Shown one piece after another: positions 46,772-58,026 of a stretch of 64,000 bases of DNA. The stretch is from Pseudomonas graminis. Its GTDB lineage: Bacteria > Pseudomonadota > Gammaproteobacteria > Pseudomonadales > Pseudomonadaceae. Position numbers and translations under genes: made by a program. The notes under the pieces were generated by a model. It was given only the letters and a program-made list of their open reading frames with translations. It was not told where the DNA came from and ran no database searches. Every line of letters starts with the position of its first letter. Positions within the stretch are counted from its first letter, which is position 1. The DNA lies in assembly GCF_900111735.1 (NCBI RefSeq), contig NZ_FOHW01000012.1:79102-143101 (forward strand), read 5' to 3'.

Positions 46772-47622
46772 GGGGCGGGGGGTTCCTGAGAAGACGATGC
46801 GGCGGGCGCAGGATTCTGCAACTGGGCGAGCGCGCGCTCTGCCTCGTCGAGGCCGCGCTGCAACTGCACCAGTTGTGCGGCTTGTTCGGCAATTGGCGGG
46901 TGACCAAAGGCTTTCAGCGACTTCAGCAATTGAGCTCTGCTCATGGCGACCTGGGCGCGTGCCTGTTTCAACGCCGCGTCGCCGCCTGCCGAAGGTGTCG
47001 AGCGGATGCGCGCCAGGGCGGCTTGTGCCGGGTCTGGCTGGAGAACGGCAGGCGTGACGGTCCGTGACTGGCGAGCCTGGCGTTCGGTCTGGCGTCGTTG
47101 CTCATCGCGCTGCATGCGGGCCGTGCGCGCGTCAAAGCGTTGCCGTGCCCGACTGCGTTTGACCGCTCTGACTGATCGCTGCATTTCATCCATCGCCCCA
47201 TCGCCAATGAACGGCACCGAGGTCATCGGCAGCGGCAGCATGTCGATGCAGTCGACCGGACAGGGGGCAACGCACAGGTCACAGCCCGTGCATTCCTCAA
47301 CGATGACGGTGTGCATCAGCTTGGCGGCGCCGACGATCGCGTCCACCGGGCAGGCCTGGATGCATTTGGTGCAACCGATGCACTCGGCCTCGCGAATAAA
47401 CGCAACTTGCGCCGGCGCGCTGCCTCGTTCGGTGTCCAGTTGCAGGACCGGTACATTCAGCAGTCGAGCCAGTGCCTCAATGGTTTCGTCGCCACCGGGT
47501 GGACACTTGTTGATGGCTTCGCCGCTGGCAATGCCTTCGGCGTAGGGCTGGCAGCCTGGATGGCCGCACTTCCCACACTGGGTTTGCGGCAACAAGGCGT
47601 CTATGCGCTGAATCAGGCTCAT
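46768..47622 (-). CDS. rsxB: RnfB/RsxB-like Fe-S protein, lone and soluble
   Basis: 284 residues. The N-terminal Fe-S domain [18 protein letters not shown] starts at once: the membrane anchor helix that normally precedes it in RnfB is absent. Two 4Fe-4S ferredoxin motifs follow ([14 protein letters not shown] and [15 protein letters not shown]), then a basic, helical C-terminal extension of ~130 residues. No rnfA, C, D, G or E genes are here; metG is upstream. It is probably an electron-transfer protein, perhaps serving the Fe-S of Nth. Confidence 0.87.
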   Translation of the reverse strand: MSLIQRIDALLPQTQCGKCGHPGCQPYAEGIASGEAINKCPPGGDETIEALARLLNVPVLQLDTERGSAPAQVAFIREAECIGCTKCIQACPVDAIVGAAKLMHTVIVEECTGCDLCVAPCPVDCIDMLPLPMTSVPFIGDGAMDEMQRSVRAVKRSRARQRFDARTARMQRDEQRRQTERQARQSRTVTPAVLQPDPAQAALARIRSTPSAGGDAALKQARAQVAMSRAQLLKSLKAFGHPPIAEQAAQLVQLQRGLDEAERALAQLQNPAPAASSSQEPPAP

Positions 47623-47689
47623 GCTTGGACCAGATCGACGGCCCGAGCGGGCCGCCGATAACGTGCAGAATGTTGCGTTTGGGGTCGGG

Positions 47690-49738
47690 TTACTTGATGC
47701 GCTGGCCGGGCTTGGCGCCGCTGTCAGGGCTCAGCAGGTAAATCTCTTCACCGCCAGGGCCCGCTGCCATCACCATGCCTTCGGAAATACCGAAGCGCAT
47801 TTTCCGCGGCTTCAGGTTGGCGATCATCATGGTCAACCGACCCTCCAGCTCCGCCGGTTTCGGGTAGGCGCTCTTGATGCCGGAGAAGACATTGCGCTTC
47901 TCGTCGCCGATATCCAGCGTCAGGCGCAACAGCTTGTCGGCGCCTTCGACGTGCTCGGCTTTTTCGATCAGCGCGACACGCAGGTCGATCGCCGCGAAGG
48001 CGTCGAAGTCGATCTCCGGCGAGAGCGGGTCTTTCGTCAGCTCGCCGTTGCCTTGAGTTGCCGCGCCAGTGTCGGTGGCGCTGGCGGCCAGGTCTTCTTT
48101 CGATGCGTCGGTCATGGCTTCCACTTTTACAGGGTCGATGCGGGTCATCAGCGGTTGGAACGGGTTGAGCTGATGATTGCTCAGCAGCGTCTGGTGGTCA
48201 TCCCAGGTCAGTGGCGCGACATTGAGGAACTGCTCGGCGTCCGCAGCCAGATTCGGCAGCACAGGCTTGAGGAAGATCACCAGTTGACGGAACAGGTTGA
48301 TGCCCAGCGCGCAGATCGTCTGAACCTCATCCTGTTTACCTTCCTGCTTGGCCAGCGACCAAGGCGCCTTGTCGGCGATCCAGGCATTGGCGCGGTCGGC
48401 CAGCGCCATGATTTCGCGCATCGCCCGGGCAAAGTCACGTGCCTCGTAGGCGTCGGCAATGCTTGGCGCTGCTGCGTGGAAGGCGTCGGTCAGTTCGGGC
48501 TCGGCATTGCCGGCCACCAGCAAACCTGCGTTGCCCTTCTGGATGAAGCCCGCGCAACGGCTGGCGATGTTGACCACCTTGCCGATCAGGTCAGAGTTGA
48601 CCTTCTGCACGAAGTCTTCAAGGTTCAGGTCGAGATCGTCGACGCCACGGCCCAGCTTGGCCGCGTAGTAATAGCGCAGGTACTCAGGCGACAGGTGCTC
48701 AAGGTAGGTGCGTGCCTTGATGAAGGTGCCACGGGACTTCGACATCTTCTGGCCATTGACGGTCAGGTAGCCGTGAACGTTGATGGCGGTAGGCTTGCGG
48801 AACCCTGAGCCTTCAAGCATCGCTGGCCAGAACAGCGCATGGAAGTTGACGATGTCCTTGCCGATGAAGTGGTAAAGCTCAGTGGTCGAATCCTTGCGCC
48901 AGAACGCATCGAAGTCCAGTTCCGGGCGGCGCGCGCACAGATTCTTGAAGCTCGCCATGTAGCCGATGGGAGCATCCAGCCACACGTAGAAATATTTGCC
49001 CGGCTCGTCGGGGATCTCGAAGCCGAAATACGGCGCATCGCGGGAGATGTCCCACTGCTGCAGGCCGGAATCGAGCCATTCGGCGATTTTGTTAGCCACG
49101 GCGTCCTGCAACGTGCCGCTTCGCGTCCAGCTCTTGAGCATGGCGTCGAACGCCGGCAGGTCGAAGAAGAAATGCTTCGAATCCCGGAGTACCGGGGTTG
49201 CACCGGAAATCGCGGACTTTGGGTCTTTCAGGTCAGTCGGGGCGTAGGTCGCACCGCACTTCTCGCAGTTGTCGCCGTACTGGTCTTCAGTGCCGCATTT
49301 CGGGCAGGTGCCTTTGATGAAGCGGTCGGCCAGGAACATTTTCTTTTCCGGGTCGAAATATTGCGTCACGGAGCGCGTAGCGATGTGCCCGGCGTCGCGA
49401 AGGCGCTTGTAGATCTCGCTCGACAGCTCGCGGTTTTCTTCGGCGTGGGTCGAATGGAAGTTGTCGAAATCCACCAGGAAGTCAGCGAAGTCGGCGCTGT
49501 GCTCGGCCTGCACGTTGGCAATGAGTTGCTCCGGCGTTATGCCTTCCTTCTCGGCGCGCAGCATGATCGCCGAACCATGGGCGTCGTCCGCGCACACGTA
49601 AATGCACTGGTTGCCGCGGTGCTTTTGAAAGCGCACCCACATGTCGGTCTGGATGTACTCGAGCATGTGGCCAAGGTGAATGGAACCATTGGCATAGGGC
49701 AGGGCGCTGGTGACGAGAATCTTGCGTGGCTCGGACAT
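47690..49738 (-). CDS. metG: Methionyl-tRNA synthetase
   Basis: 682-residue class I synthetase. HIGH-type motif [11 protein letters not shown], zinc-binding [23 protein letters not shown] motif KMSKSRGTF, the anticodon-binding helical domain and a C-terminal tRNA-binding OB domain ([20 protein letters not shown]). Full length for the dimeric form. It is divergent from apbC. Confidence 0.96.
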   Translation of the reverse strand: MSEPRKILVTSALPYANGSIHLGHMLEYIQTDMWVRFQKHRGNQCIYVCADDAHGSAIMLRAEKEGITPEQLIANVQAEHSADFADFLVDFDNFHSTHAEENRELSSEIYKRLRDAGHIATRSVTQYFDPEKKMFLADRFIKGTCPKCGTEDQYGDNCEKCGATYAPTDLKDPKSAISGATPVLRDSKHFFFDLPAFDAMLKSWTRSGTLQDAVANKIAEWLDSGLQQWDISRDAPYFGFEIPDEPGKYFYVWLDAPIGYMASFKNLCARRPELDFDAFWRKDSTTELYHFIGKDIVNFHALFWPAMLEGSGFRKPTAINVHGYLTVNGQKMSKSRGTFIKARTYLEHLSPEYLRYYYAAKLGRGVDDLDLNLEDFVQKVNSDLIGKVVNIASRCAGFIQKGNAGLLVAGNAEPELTDAFHAAAPSIADAYEARDFARAMREIMALADRANAWIADKAPWSLAKQEGKQDEVQTICALGINLFRQLVIFLKPVLPNLAADAEQFLNVAPLTWDDHQTLLSNHQLNPFQPLMTRIDPVKVEAMTDASKEDLAASATDTGAATQGNGELTKDPLSPEIDFDAFAAIDLRVALIEKAEHVEGADKLLRLTLDIGDEKRNVFSGIKSAYPKPAELEGRLTMMIANLKPRKMRFGISEGMVMAAGPGGEEIYLLSPDSGAKPGQRIK

Positions 49739-49921
49739 TGGGCTCGGCTACTTGAAGTGAAACGGAGGTCGGCCACTATAAAGGCCTGAGCGTTTTTTTT
49801 CATCCCGCGCTGCATGTCGGAATCTGCCGATGTGCTTGAAAGGAAACGTCGTTGCGTTCTTTATCAGGCATACAAGGTAGGATGGCCGCCTGTTTTAGTC
49901 AGTCTTTATAGGGAGTCACCC

Positions 49922-51016
49922 ATGAGCGCTGTCAATCGCGCAACGGTGGAAGCCGTCCTTCGCCAGTACACCGATCCTTACTTGAATCAGGACCCGGTCA
50001 GCGCCGGTTGTGTCCGCGCCATCGATATCGACGGTGACCGCGTGAGTGTCCAGCTGGAACTGGGTTACGCGGCCGCGCTGTTCAAGAACGGCTGGGCGCA
50101 GATGCTGCAGATGGCGATTGAAGGACTGGATGGCGTCGCGTCGGCCAGTGTCCGGATCGCCTCGGTCATTCATCCTCACAAAGCCCTTGGTCAGATCCCC
50201 GGCCTGGCCAATGTGAAAAACATCGTGGCCGTTGCGTCGGGCAAAGGCGGCGTTGGTAAATCCACGACCGCTGCCAACCTTGCGCTGGCGCTGTCCCGGG
50301 AAGGCGCGCGCGTCGGCATTCTTGATGCCGATATCTATGGTCCGAGCCAGGGCGTTATGTTCGGTATCGCCGAAGGCACCCGTCCGAAGATCAAGGATCA
50401 GAAGTGGTTCGTACCGATCGAAGCCCACGGCATCGAAGTGATGTCGATGGCGTTTCTGACCGACGACAACACGCCGATGGTCTGGAGAGGGCCGATGGTA
50501 TCGGGGGCACTGTTGCAGCTGGTGACCCAGACCGCCTGGAATGATCTGGACTACCTGGTCATCGACATGCCGCCAGGCACTGGTGATATCCAGCTGACCC
50601 TCGCGCAGAAGGTCCCGGTCGCAGGCGCTGTGATCGTCACGACCCCGCAGGATCTTGCATTGCTGGATGCGAAGAAAGGCGTGGAGATGTTCCGCAAGGT
50701 CAACATCCCGGTGCTGGGTGTCGTTGAAAACATGGCCGTGCATATCTGCTCGAACTGTGGCCATGCCGAGCATCTGTTTGGTGAAGGCGGAGGGGAAAAG
50801 CTGGCGACGCAATATGGCGTCGAGCTGCTGGCCTCGCTGCCACTGTCCATGCTCATCAGAGAGCAGGCCGATGGTGGCAAGCCAACCGCGATTGCCGAGC
50901 CTGAGAGTCAGATTGCGATGGTGTATCAGGAGCTGGCGCGTCATGTCGGCGCGCGGATCGTGCTGCAGGAAGCTGCTACTGCGGAGATGCCGAGCATCTC
51001 TGTGAGCGACGACTGA
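49922..51016 (+). CDS. apbC: Iron-sulfur cluster carrier ApbC (Mrp)
   Basis: 364-residue P-loop protein with deviant Walker A GKGGVGKST, switch GILDADIYGPS and the C-terminal cluster-binding CSNC (VHICSNCGHAEHLFGEGGGE). An N-terminal MIP18-like domain (YTDPYLNQDPVSAGCV) precedes it. It delivers Fe-S clusters to apoproteins. ATG 49922 is chosen; the in-frame region upstream has no family similarity. Confidence 0.95.
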   Translation: MSAVNRATVEAVLRQYTDPYLNQDPVSAGCVRAIDIDGDRVSVQLELGYAAALFKNGWAQMLQMAIEGLDGVASASVRIASVIHPHKALGQIPGLANVKNIVAVASGKGGVGKSTTAANLALALSREGARVGILDADIYGPSQGVMFGIAEGTRPKIKDQKWFVPIEAHGIEVMSMAFLTDDNTPMVWRGPMVSGALLQLVTQTAWNDLDYLVIDMPPGTGDIQLTLAQKVPVAGAVIVTTPQDLALLDAKKGVEMFRKVNIPVLGVVENMAVHICSNCGHAEHLFGEGGGEKLATQYGVELLASLPLSMLIREQADGGKPTAIAEPESQIAMVYQELARHVGARIVLQEAATAEMPSISVSDD

Positions 51017-51131
51017 TGCGCTGAGGCGTAAGGCTGGAGACGCGATGTGCCGGATGCTCGGCATGTCGCGGTAGTAAGCATTGAGGCAAAGGTTGCAGGC
51101 GGGATGTGCAGAAATGCCCTTTCTACAGGCA

Positions 51132-51166
51132 TAAAAAAACCCCACTTTTGATGGCGGGGTTTTTTA
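51132..51166. terminator. Bidirectional terminator between apbC and csp
   Basis: AAAAAAACCCC paired with GGGGTTTTTT around a short loop, flanked by A- and T-runs. It serves both convergent genes. Confidence 0.9.
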
Positions 51167-51182
51167 AGCTAATCAGTACAAG

Positions 51183-51392
51183 TTAGATAACTTGAACTTC
51201 TTCAGCTTGCATGCCTTTCTGACCGCGGGTAGCGATGAAAGAGACCTGTTGGCCTTCTTTCAGGCTTTTGAAGCCGTCAGATTGGATAGCTTTGAAGTGA
51301 ACGAACAGGTCGTCACCCGATTGTGGAGTGATGAAGCCGAAGCCTTTTTCATCGTTGAACCACTTAACGGTACCAGTTTGGCGATTAGACAT
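51183..51392 (-). CDS. Cold-shock protein, CapB/CspA family
   Basis: 69-residue OB-fold cold-shock domain protein. RNP1 KGFGFITP and RNP2 DLFVHF are intact, within [19 protein letters not shown]. It binds single-stranded RNA/DNA as an RNA chaperone. AAGGAG lies six bases before the ATG. The sequence is closest to the CapB type of pseudomonads. A ~150-base leader on the minus strand (51393–51550) is the likely 5' UTR. Confidence 0.95.
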   Translation of the reverse strand: MSNRQTGTVKWFNDEKGFGFITPQSGDDLFVHFKAIQSDGFKSLKEGQQVSFIATRGQKGMQAEEVQVI

Positions 51393-51550
51393 GGTGTATC
51401 TCCTTGGACAAAGTTAACTGCGACTCAGGAAGTGCCCTGGCCGAGACTGAGTGCAAAGAGCAGGAAAAATTCTTGGAGATGGTTGGATCGAAATTCAACA
51501 TCGTGTAGATATTCTCAGTGACACAAGCAACACAGTGGAGCCACCTTACC
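51393..51550 (-). promoter_or_regulatory. Probable long 5' leader of the cold-shock gene
   Basis: A ~150-base gene-free stretch upstream of the cold-shock start, ending in the strong AAGGAG. Cold-shock genes commonly have long structured leaders that act as thermosensors. No specific cold box was identified by eye. Confidence 0.35.
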
Positions 51551-51702
51551 CCTTTTTCTCGGATGTGCAAAGGGGCTGTCTACGATTTTTTCTTGAGGTG
51601 GCTCAACGCCGTTAATGCACGCGGTGCGCAATCTTTGAACCCGGGGCGTTCGACCGGTAAGATGCCGGACATCTTTTTCACCTCGCTATTCAGGACACCG
51701 CC

Positions 51703-52269
51703 ATGAGCATCAAATCGGACAAGTGGATTCGCCGCATGGCGCAGGAACACGGCATGATCGAGCCGTTCGTGGAGCGTCAGGTGCGCGGCGAAGGCGCTGA
51801 TCGGGTGATCTCTTTCGGTGTCTCCAGCTATGGCTACGACGTGCGTTGCGCCGACGAATTCAAGGTGTTCACCAACATCAATTCGGCCACCGTAGACCCC
51901 AAGAATTTCGATGAAAAAAGTTTTGTAGACGTCAAAAGCGACGTCTGCATCATCCCGCCGAACTCCTTTGCGCTGGCACGCACCGTCGAATATTTCCGCA
52001 TTCCGCGTAATGTGCTGACCATCTGCCTTGGCAAAAGCACCTATGCGCGCTGCGGCATCATCGTCAACGTGACGCCCCTTGAGCCTGAATGGGAAGGGCA
52101 CGTGACCCTGGAGTTCTCCAACACCACCACACTGCCGGCGAAGATCTACGCCAATGAAGGCGTCGCACAGATGCTCTTTCTGGAATCCGACGAAGAGTGT
52201 GAAGTGTCCTACAAGGACCGTGGTGGCAAGTACCAAGGCCAGCGCGGTGTGACGCTGCCCCGTACCTAA
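51703..52269 (+). CDS. dcd: dCTP deaminase
   Basis: 188-residue enzyme converting dCTP to dUTP for thymidylate synthesis. [19 protein letters not shown], the nucleotide-binding [38 protein letters not shown] block (seen 109–142) and the catalytic Glu therein are present. Full length for the family. Confidence 0.96.
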   Translation: MSIKSDKWIRRMAQEHGMIEPFVERQVRGEGADRVISFGVSSYGYDVRCADEFKVFTNINSATVDPKNFDEKSFVDVKSDVCIIPPNSFALARTVEYFRIPRNVLTICLGKSTYARCGIIVNVTPLEPEWEGHVTLEFSNTTTLPAKIYANEGVAQMLFLESDEECEVSYKDRGGKYQGQRGVTLPRT

Positions 52270-52378
52270 TCGCGCCATTTGTCAGCCAGGCACTGAATTT
52301 GTCTCGCAATTCGCACTCTATTGACTGAACTGTTCCCATCCGCACCATGCGGGTGGGGCCAACGCTCAGGAGTGCCCT

Positions 52379-52600
52379 ATGAAGAGACACATCAACACCA
52401 GCAGCAAGGAACCCGACCCGAGTGCCAATCAGGTTGGTTTGCTGGCTTGGTCGCTGTTAGCGCATCCACACCTCAATAATATGGTCGCCGGGGGCATTCC
52501 CGGGCAGCCAGACCCAGACAGTCCAAACGAGTACCCTCAGCCTGACGAAGGCGGCGTGCCGACAATACCGGACGAGCCACCACCCGCACCGGTTGCCTGA
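52379..52600 (+). CDS. Hypothetical proline-rich small protein
   Basis: 73 residues, not recognised. The N-terminal half has a short hydrophobic stretch (QVGLLAWSLLAHPHLNNMV); the C-terminal half is proline/aspartate-rich (PGQPDPDSPNEYPQPDEGG, PDEPPPAPVA) and probably disordered. CAGGAG about eight bases before the ATG supports translation. No function is proposed. Confidence 0.65.
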   Translation: MKRHINTSSKEPDPSANQVGLLAWSLLAHPHLNNMVAGGIPGQPDPDSPNEYPQPDEGGVPTIPDEPPPAPVA

Positions 52601-52716
52601 TTCAAGTCCCGTCGGTGCCTCAGCATCGGCGGGGCTGTTGAGTGTCGCACCTGGCCCTGCGCTTTAGGGGCGCCTGCAGCCATCTCTTTCATGATTGATC
52701 CCGCCGTTCTCCCGGT

Positions 52717-53373
52717 TCAAACCGCCTCCCACACCGCCCCATCCCCCACCACATAAATCTTGCTGTTCTCAGCCCGATCAATATTCATGCCCCCTGTGAA
52801 AGCGCCGAATGCTGGCAGCAGACTGACGCGTGGCAGCACGTAGAAGCACGGCAATCGCAGGCGCTGGCGTCCGCGTCCGTAGAGCCGGTAGGCCGGATGC
52901 ACATGGCCCGCCAGGACGTGAAAATCAGGGTGCGGGTCAGGTTCGTGCTGAAGGGCATAGGGCCCCATAAACATGGGTTCCTCGACGACTTCAATGCGCA
53001 GTTCCGGCGGCGGATCACCTGCACGCTTATCGTGGTTTCCCCGGATCAAGGTGATCGCCAGACCATGATGTTTGTCCCGCCATGCCTGAATGGCCGACAG
53101 CGTGCCGGCCGCATGGGATTCCGGGGCGTGAAGAAAGTCCCCCAGAAAGATCAGCCGGTCGCAGTCATAGCTCGCCAGCAATGCGTCCAGGCGTTGAAGG
53201 TTGGCGTCAGTGGTGCCATGGGGCACTGGCTGACCCAGCCGTCGGTAGGCAGCAGCCTTGCCAAAGTGGGCGTCGGCAATCAGCAGCGCACGCTCTGCCG
53301 GGTAGTAGATGGCTTTGTCCGCCAGCAACCATAGCTCCGCACCTGCCAGCTGAATCGAAAGATACGGCCTCAC
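52717..53373 (-). CDS. pdeM: Ligase-associated DNA damage response endonuclease PdeM
   Basis: 218-residue calcineurin-like metallophosphoesterase. Metal ligands in [32 protein letters not shown] and [11 protein letters not shown]. This is the PdeM member of the ligase-associated repair set (helicase, ligase, exonuclease). It overlaps the helicase gene by four bases and so is translated with it. Confidence 0.92.
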   Translation of the reverse strand: MRPYLSIQLAGAELWLLADKAIYYPAERALLIADAHFGKAAAYRRLGQPVPHGTTDANLQRLDALLASYDCDRLIFLGDFLHAPESHAAGTLSAIQAWRDKHHGLAITLIRGNHDKRAGDPPPELRIEVVEEPMFMGPYALQHEPDPHPDFHVLAGHVHPAYRLYGRGRQRLRLPCFYVLPRVSLLPAFGAFTGGMNIDRAENSKIYVVGDGAVWEAV

Positions 53374-55862
53374 GTCATGACCTCAGGCCCGGCGGCTTTT
53401 TCGAGGTCGCTGACCATGCGTGCAATACGGTCGGAGAGTTTTTCGGTGCTGAGGCTTTCGCGCATGCGTTCGACCAGCAGCGGGAAGGCCATCGGGGTGG
53501 GGCGTTTGATCACGTGCAAATCCAGGGTTCGGTTGTTGATCCGGCTGAGGGTCTGTTCAAGACGGGCGACATCGAGTTCCTGCCGCAGCACTTCTTCCTG
53601 GGCCTGGGTCAGCAGCAGGTTGCCGGCGTCGTACTGTTTGAACACTTCGAAGAACAAGCCACTGGAAGCCTGCAGCTGTCGGTTGCTCTTCGGCGCGCCA
53701 GGGTAGCCGGAGAACACCAGCCCGGCGATGCGGGCAATTTCGCGAAAGCGGCGCAGTGCCAGTTCGCCGGCGTTCAGGCTGGCAATGATATCGGCCAGCA
53801 GTTCATCTTCGGAAAACAGCTGAGTCGTCAGGCGCTCATTCCAGTCGATGGGCGTGGCGCTGAGCAGTTCAAAGCCATAGTCATTCACGGCGATGGAGAA
53901 CGTCAGCGGCGTGTCACGGCTCAGGCGCCAGGCCAGCAGGCTCGCCAGCCCCAAGTGCACATGCCGGCCGGCGAAGGGATACAAAAACAAATGCCAGCCT
54001 TCGCGGGACTTCAAAACTTCTGCCAGTAGCGTGTCCTTGCGCGGCAACGCCGACCATTGCCGTTGCACTTCCAGCAGCGGGCTGACGATGTGCATCTCGG
54101 GGCTGCTGAAGTCGCCCCGGGCAGCGGCATCGAATTTTTCGACGACGGCGTCTGCCAGTTCGTTGGAGAGCGGCATCCGTCCGCCATTCCAGCGCGGGAC
54201 GGCGGCTTTTTTACCCGTAGCCTTTTTCACGTACGCGGTCATGTTCTCCACGCGGACCAGTTCCAGCAGGCGACCGCTGAACAGAAACCCGTCTCCAGGT
54301 TTCAATCGGGCGATGAAGCCTTCTTCGACGCTCCCGAGGGATCCGCCTCCGCCGCCCTTGCTCCAATACTTCACGTTGATGCTGGCTTCACTGACGATGG
54401 TGCCCACGCTCATGCGGTGGCGGCGGGCGAGGCGGGCGTCGGGGACGCGCCAGATGCCGTCTTCGTCAGGCTCGACCCGTCGGTAATCAGGGTAAGCCGT
54501 CAGAGAGAGGCCGCCGTAACGCACGAACGCCAATGCCCATTCCCACTCTTCGTAGGTGAGGTCGCGATAGGCCCAGGCTGTACGAACTTCGGCCAGTAGC
54601 GCGTCGGGCATAAAGCCGCCGCCGAGGGCCATGCTCACCAGATGCTGCACGAGGACATCCAGCGGCTTGTAGGGTGATTCGCGAGGTTCAATCAGACGCG
54701 CGTCGACGGCGTCGCGGGCAGCGGCAGCTTCGACCAGCTCCAGGCTATGGGTCGGCACCAGCGTTACCCGTGACGGGCGGCCCGGCGCGTGGCCCGAGCG
54801 CCCCGCACGCTGCATCAGCCGCGCGACGCCCTTGGCCGAACCGATCTGCAGCACACGCTCGACCGGCAGAAAATCCACGCCCAAATCGAGGCTGGAGGTG
54901 CAGACCACGGCTTTCAGGTGGCCTTCTTTCAACGCGCGCTCAACCCAGTCGCGGACCTCGCGGGAGAGTGAGCCGTGGTGCAGCGCGATCAGTCCGGCCC
55001 AGTCGGGGCGCGCCTCCAGCAACGCCTGATACCAGACTTCCGACTGCGCGCGGGTATTGGTGAACAGCAGGCAACTGGAACAGCTATCTACTTCGGCCAG
55101 CACCTGCGGGAGCATGCGCAGCCCCATATGTCCGGCCCAGGGGAAGCGTTCGATGGAGGGCGGCAGCAACGTGTCGACGATCAATTTCTTGACCACTTTG
55201 CCGTGAACGGTGGTGCCGTGATCGCCCACCAGCACCTGTTGCGCGTGATCTTGATTGCCGAGGGTCGCGGAAAGGCCCCAGATGACCAGCTCGGGATTCC
55301 ACTGACGCAGCCTGGCCAGCGCCAGTTGCAGCTGAATGCCGCGCTTGTTGCCAATCAGTTCGTGCCATTCATCGACAACGACCATTTTCAACGTCGACAT
55401 CGTCGCCTGGGCGTCGGCGCGGGTCAGCAGCAGCGTCAGGCTCTCCGGTGTGGTGATCAGCGCGGAGGGCAGGCGGCGGCCCTGTTTGGCGCGTTCGCTG
55501 CTGCTGGTGTCGCCGGTGCGCAGGCCGACGCTCCACGCGATCTGCAAATCCTGCAGGGGGCCTTCGAGTGCGCGGGCGGTGTCGGCAGCGAGGGCGCGCA
55601 TGGGCGTGATCCACAACACGCTGAGGGGCGCCGCCACGGGCTTGCGCTTGCGCGGCTTCAGCTCCGTGGGCTCGGGCGCAGGTCGGGCGAACTGGTTGAG
55701 GGCGGCAAACCACACCGAGTACGTCTTGCCCGCGCCGGTGCTGGCGTGCAGGAGGCCCGACTCGCCGCGGGCGACGGCGGCCCAGACTTCTTTCTGGAAG
55801 GGGAATGGTTTCCAGCCGCGCTCGGCAAACCAGCGCTTGGCGAAATTGACAGCTCTTGGCAT
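53370..55862 (-). CDS. Ligase-associated DEXH-box helicase (Lhr-like)
   Basis: 830-residue SF2 helicase. Walker [19 protein letters not shown] (DExH) box, [20 protein letters not shown], the QxxGRxGR-like [13 protein letters not shown], and the long C-terminal winged-helix/DUF region typical of Lhr proteins. In the ligase-associated set it would open or remodel DNA for the nuclease and ligase. It is separated from the ligase gene by 4.8 kb of transporter genes. Confidence 0.93.
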   Translation of the reverse strand: MPRAVNFAKRWFAERGWKPFPFQKEVWAAVARGESGLLHASTGAGKTYSVWFAALNQFARPAPEPTELKPRKRKPVAAPLSVLWITPMRALAADTARALEGPLQDLQIAWSVGLRTGDTSSSERAKQGRRLPSALITTPESLTLLLTRADAQATMSTLKMVVVDEWHELIGNKRGIQLQLALARLRQWNPELVIWGLSATLGNQDHAQQVLVGDHGTTVHGKVVKKLIVDTLLPPSIERFPWAGHMGLRMLPQVLAEVDSCSSCLLFTNTRAQSEVWYQALLEARPDWAGLIALHHGSLSREVRDWVERALKEGHLKAVVCTSSLDLGVDFLPVERVLQIGSAKGVARLMQRAGRSGHAPGRPSRVTLVPTHSLELVEAAAARDAVDARLIEPRESPYKPLDVLVQHLVSMALGGGFMPDALLAEVRTAWAYRDLTYEEWEWALAFVRYGGLSLTAYPDYRRVEPDEDGIWRVPDARLARRHRMSVGTIVSEASINVKYWSKGGGGGSLGSVEEGFIARLKPGDGFLFSGRLLELVRVENMTAYVKKATGKKAAVPRWNGGRMPLSNELADAVVEKFDAAARGDFSSPEMHIVSPLLEVQRQWSALPRKDTLLAEVLKSREGWHLFLYPFAGRHVHLGLASLLAWRLSRDTPLTFSIAVNDYGFELLSATPIDWNERLTTQLFSEDELLADIIASLNAGELALRRFREIARIAGLVFSGYPGAPKSNRQLQASSGLFFEVFKQYDAGNLLLTQAQEEVLRQELDVARLEQTLSRINNRTLDLHVIKRPTPMAFPLLVERMRESLSTEKLSDRIARMVSDLEKAAGPEVMT

Positions 55863-55944
55863 GCGCAGGCTCTGGGAAGGGGGTAAGTCAGAGACCGCTG
55901 GGGGAGGGGTTTAGTTTGGTCGGGATTTATCACCCGGCGCTGAG

Positions 55945-56068
55945 CCTGTGGGAGCGACCGGGGTGGCGCTCCACCTTGCTCGCGAATGCAGTGGGTCAGC
56001 AACAAATAGTCTGACTGACAGAATGCCTTCGCGGGCAAGGTGGAGCGCCACCCCGGTCGCTCCTACAG
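55945..56068. repeat. REP pair with long arms
   Basis: Arms of ~40 bases (CTGTGGGAGCGACCGGGGTG.. from 55945 and its inverted counterpart 56028–56068) around a ~42-base spacer. The arms contain an extra GGGGTGGCGCTCCACC palindrome not found in the other REP pairs here. Confidence 0.85.
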
Positions 56069-56121
56069 GATTTGCATTTGCCAATGTAATGAATGCGGCA
56101 GGAGATCAGGACGCTGCGAAA

Positions 56122-56886
56122 TTATTTCAAATTACCGCTCAAAAACTGCTGTAAGCGCTCGCTCTTCGGGCTGCCCAGCACGTCGTCCGGGTGGCCCATC
56201 TCCTCGATCTGGCCCTGATGCAGGAACACCACCTGATTGGCGACCTTGCGGGCGAAGCCCATTTCGTGAGTTACCAGAATCATGGTCCGACCCTCTTCGG
56301 CGAGGCCCTGAATCACTTTCAAGACTTCGCCGACCAGTTCAGGGTCGAGCGCTGAAGTGGGCTCGTCGAACAGCATGATTTCCGGTTCCATCGCCAGCGC
56401 CCGGGCGATGGCGACGCGCTGCTGTTGGCCGCCGGACAGAAACGCCGGGTACTGATCGGCGACGCGCGCGGGCAGCCCCACCTTGTCCAGGTATTTGCGC
56501 GCGCGAGCCTCAGCTTCGACCTTCGACACGCCCAGCACCCGCCGCGGGGCCATGGTGATGTTTTCCAGCACCGTCATGTGGCTCCACAGGTTGAAATGCT
56601 GGAACACCATCGCCAGCCGCGTGCGGATCCGCTGCAGCTCGTCAGGATCGGCAACGCGCATCCCGCCGGCGTCGCTGACCATGCGCACGGGCTGGCCGTC
56701 CAGGCTCATGGCGCCGTCATTGGGTTGCTCGAGAAAATTGATGCAGCGCAGGAACGTGCTCTTGCCCGAGCCGCTGGCGCCGATCAGGCAAATCACGTCG
56801 CCGACACTGGCCTTCAGCGACACCCCTTTGAGCACCTCGTGGTCACCGTAGCTTTTATGCAGGCCATCGATGGTCAGTTTGTACAT
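56122..56886 (-). CDS. Basic amino acid ABC transporter ATPase (AotP/HisP-like)
   Basis: 254-residue ATPase of the HisP family: Walker A GASGSGKST, Q-loop HFNLWSHMT, signature [15 protein letters not shown], Walker [15 protein letters not shown], switch VTHEMGF. Last gene of the five-gene transporter operon. HisP-type proteins energise histidine/lysine/arginine/ornithine uptake. In P. aeruginosa aotP is followed by argR; here the REP pair and the helicase gene follow instead. Confidence 0.92.
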   Translation of the reverse strand: MYKLTIDGLHKSYGDHEVLKGVSLKASVGDVICLIGASGSGKSTFLRCINFLEQPNDGAMSLDGQPVRMVSDAGGMRVADPDELQRIRTRLAMVFQHFNLWSHMTVLENITMAPRRVLGVSKVEAEARARKYLDKVGLPARVADQYPAFLSGGQQQRVAIARALAMEPEIMLFDEPTSALDPELVGEVLKVIQGLAEEGRTMILVTHEMGFARKVANQVVFLHQGQIEEMGHPDDVLGSPKSERLQQFLSGNLK

Positions 56887-56898
56887 GAAGGGCAGTCC

Positions 56899-58017
56899 TC
56901 AAGGAGAAAGTAAATAGCCGCTGCGATAGGCTTCGGTGCCGGCGACATGGGCGATGACCATGCCGGCAGTCGCCATGCGTCGCAATGAGCGGGCGTACAT
57001 AAGGCCAGCGTTGGCCGTGTGGATCGGGGTCACTGCGTCGCTGATCGGGTCGATGACCTCAGCGATCAATTGCCCCGCCTCGACGTATTCGCCGGGCAGT
57101 GTGCAGAACACCAGCAGACCACCGACAGGCGTGGCGACCGGTTCGACGCCTGCCAGCGGGGTCGCCGGGTAAATCAGTTCGGGTGGTGCAACCGGCTCGC
57201 CGGCAATGGCGCCGTGGTGCATCAGGTAGCTGATGATCGCCTGACAGTCGCGGCTGGCGAGGGCGTGATTGACATCCCCCTGACCGCGCAACTCCAGGGT
57301 CACGGAAAAGCTGCCCAGCGGAATCGGGAAGTGCTTGGCAAATCGTTGCTGCAGTTGCCACCAGACCAGCGTGAAGCATTCGTCGAACGACTGCCCGCCG
57401 GAATCGGTCGCCAGCAGGCTTGCCTGTGCGCCGAGATAACGCGACAACGCTTCGACCTGGGGCCAGGCTTCAGGCGTGGTGTAAAGGTGCTCGACGGATT
57501 CGAAATCGCAATGCAGGTCCAGCACCACATCGGCGTCACAGGCCAGGCGTTGCAACGTCAGGCGCTGGGACTCCAGCTGGGTGCTACCGACGCAGTTATT
57601 CAGCGCAGCCAGCAAGGTTTTGCGAATCAGCGTGACGTTGCCCTTGGGGTCATCGGTCAGCAGCGCTTCGATTTCATCGCCCACTTGCTGGCCGAGGTCG
57701 ACGAAGCGACGATTGAAATTCTGCCCGCTCTCTAGTTCGTAGCGGCCCAGCGGCATGTCCATCAGGACCTGCTCCAGGCCGATGGGATTGGCCACCGGAA
57801 CGACCACGACTTCGCCGAGCAACTGACCGGCGTTTTCAAGCTCGGCCAGCCGTTGCTTCAAATACCAGGACACCAGCATGCCCGGCAGCTCGTCGGCGTG
57901 CAGGGAAGACTGGATGTAAACCTTGCAGGCGCCGTTTTCCGGGCCGTAGTGAAAGCTGTGGATCTGTCGCGCGGTGCCGGGCACCGGGGCCAGCAGATCA
58001 TGGGTCTGGTGTCGCAT
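56899..58017 (-). CDS. M14 family succinylglutamate desuccinylase/aspartoacylase-like (AotO position)
   Basis: 372-residue zinc carboxypeptidase-like protein. Zinc ligands in SSLHADELPG (His40, Glu43) and VVLDLHCDFESVEH; C-terminal beta domain (AGLMYARSLRRMATAGMVI). It lies between the permease and ATPase genes, the place of aotO in the aot operon. It might deacylate an imported N-acyl amino acid before catabolism. True AstE is elsewhere in arginine catabolism, so the substrate here is open. Confidence 0.87.
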   Translation of the reverse strand: MRHQTHDLLAPVPGTARQIHSFHYGPENGACKVYIQSSLHADELPGMLVSWYLKQRLAELENAGQLLGEVVVVPVANPIGLEQVLMDMPLGRYELESGQNFNRRFVDLGQQVGDEIEALLTDDPKGNVTLIRKTLLAALNNCVGSTQLESQRLTLQRLACDADVVLDLHCDFESVEHLYTTPEAWPQVEALSRYLGAQASLLATDSGGQSFDECFTLVWWQLQQRFAKHFPIPLGSFSVTLELRGQGDVNHALASRDCQAIISYLMHHGAIAGEPVAPPELIYPATPLAGVEPVATPVGGLLVFCTLPGEYVEAGQLIAEVIDPISDAVTPIHTANAGLMYARSLRRMATAGMVIAHVAGTEAYRSGYLLSP

Positions 58018-58026
58018 GCAGGGTTC

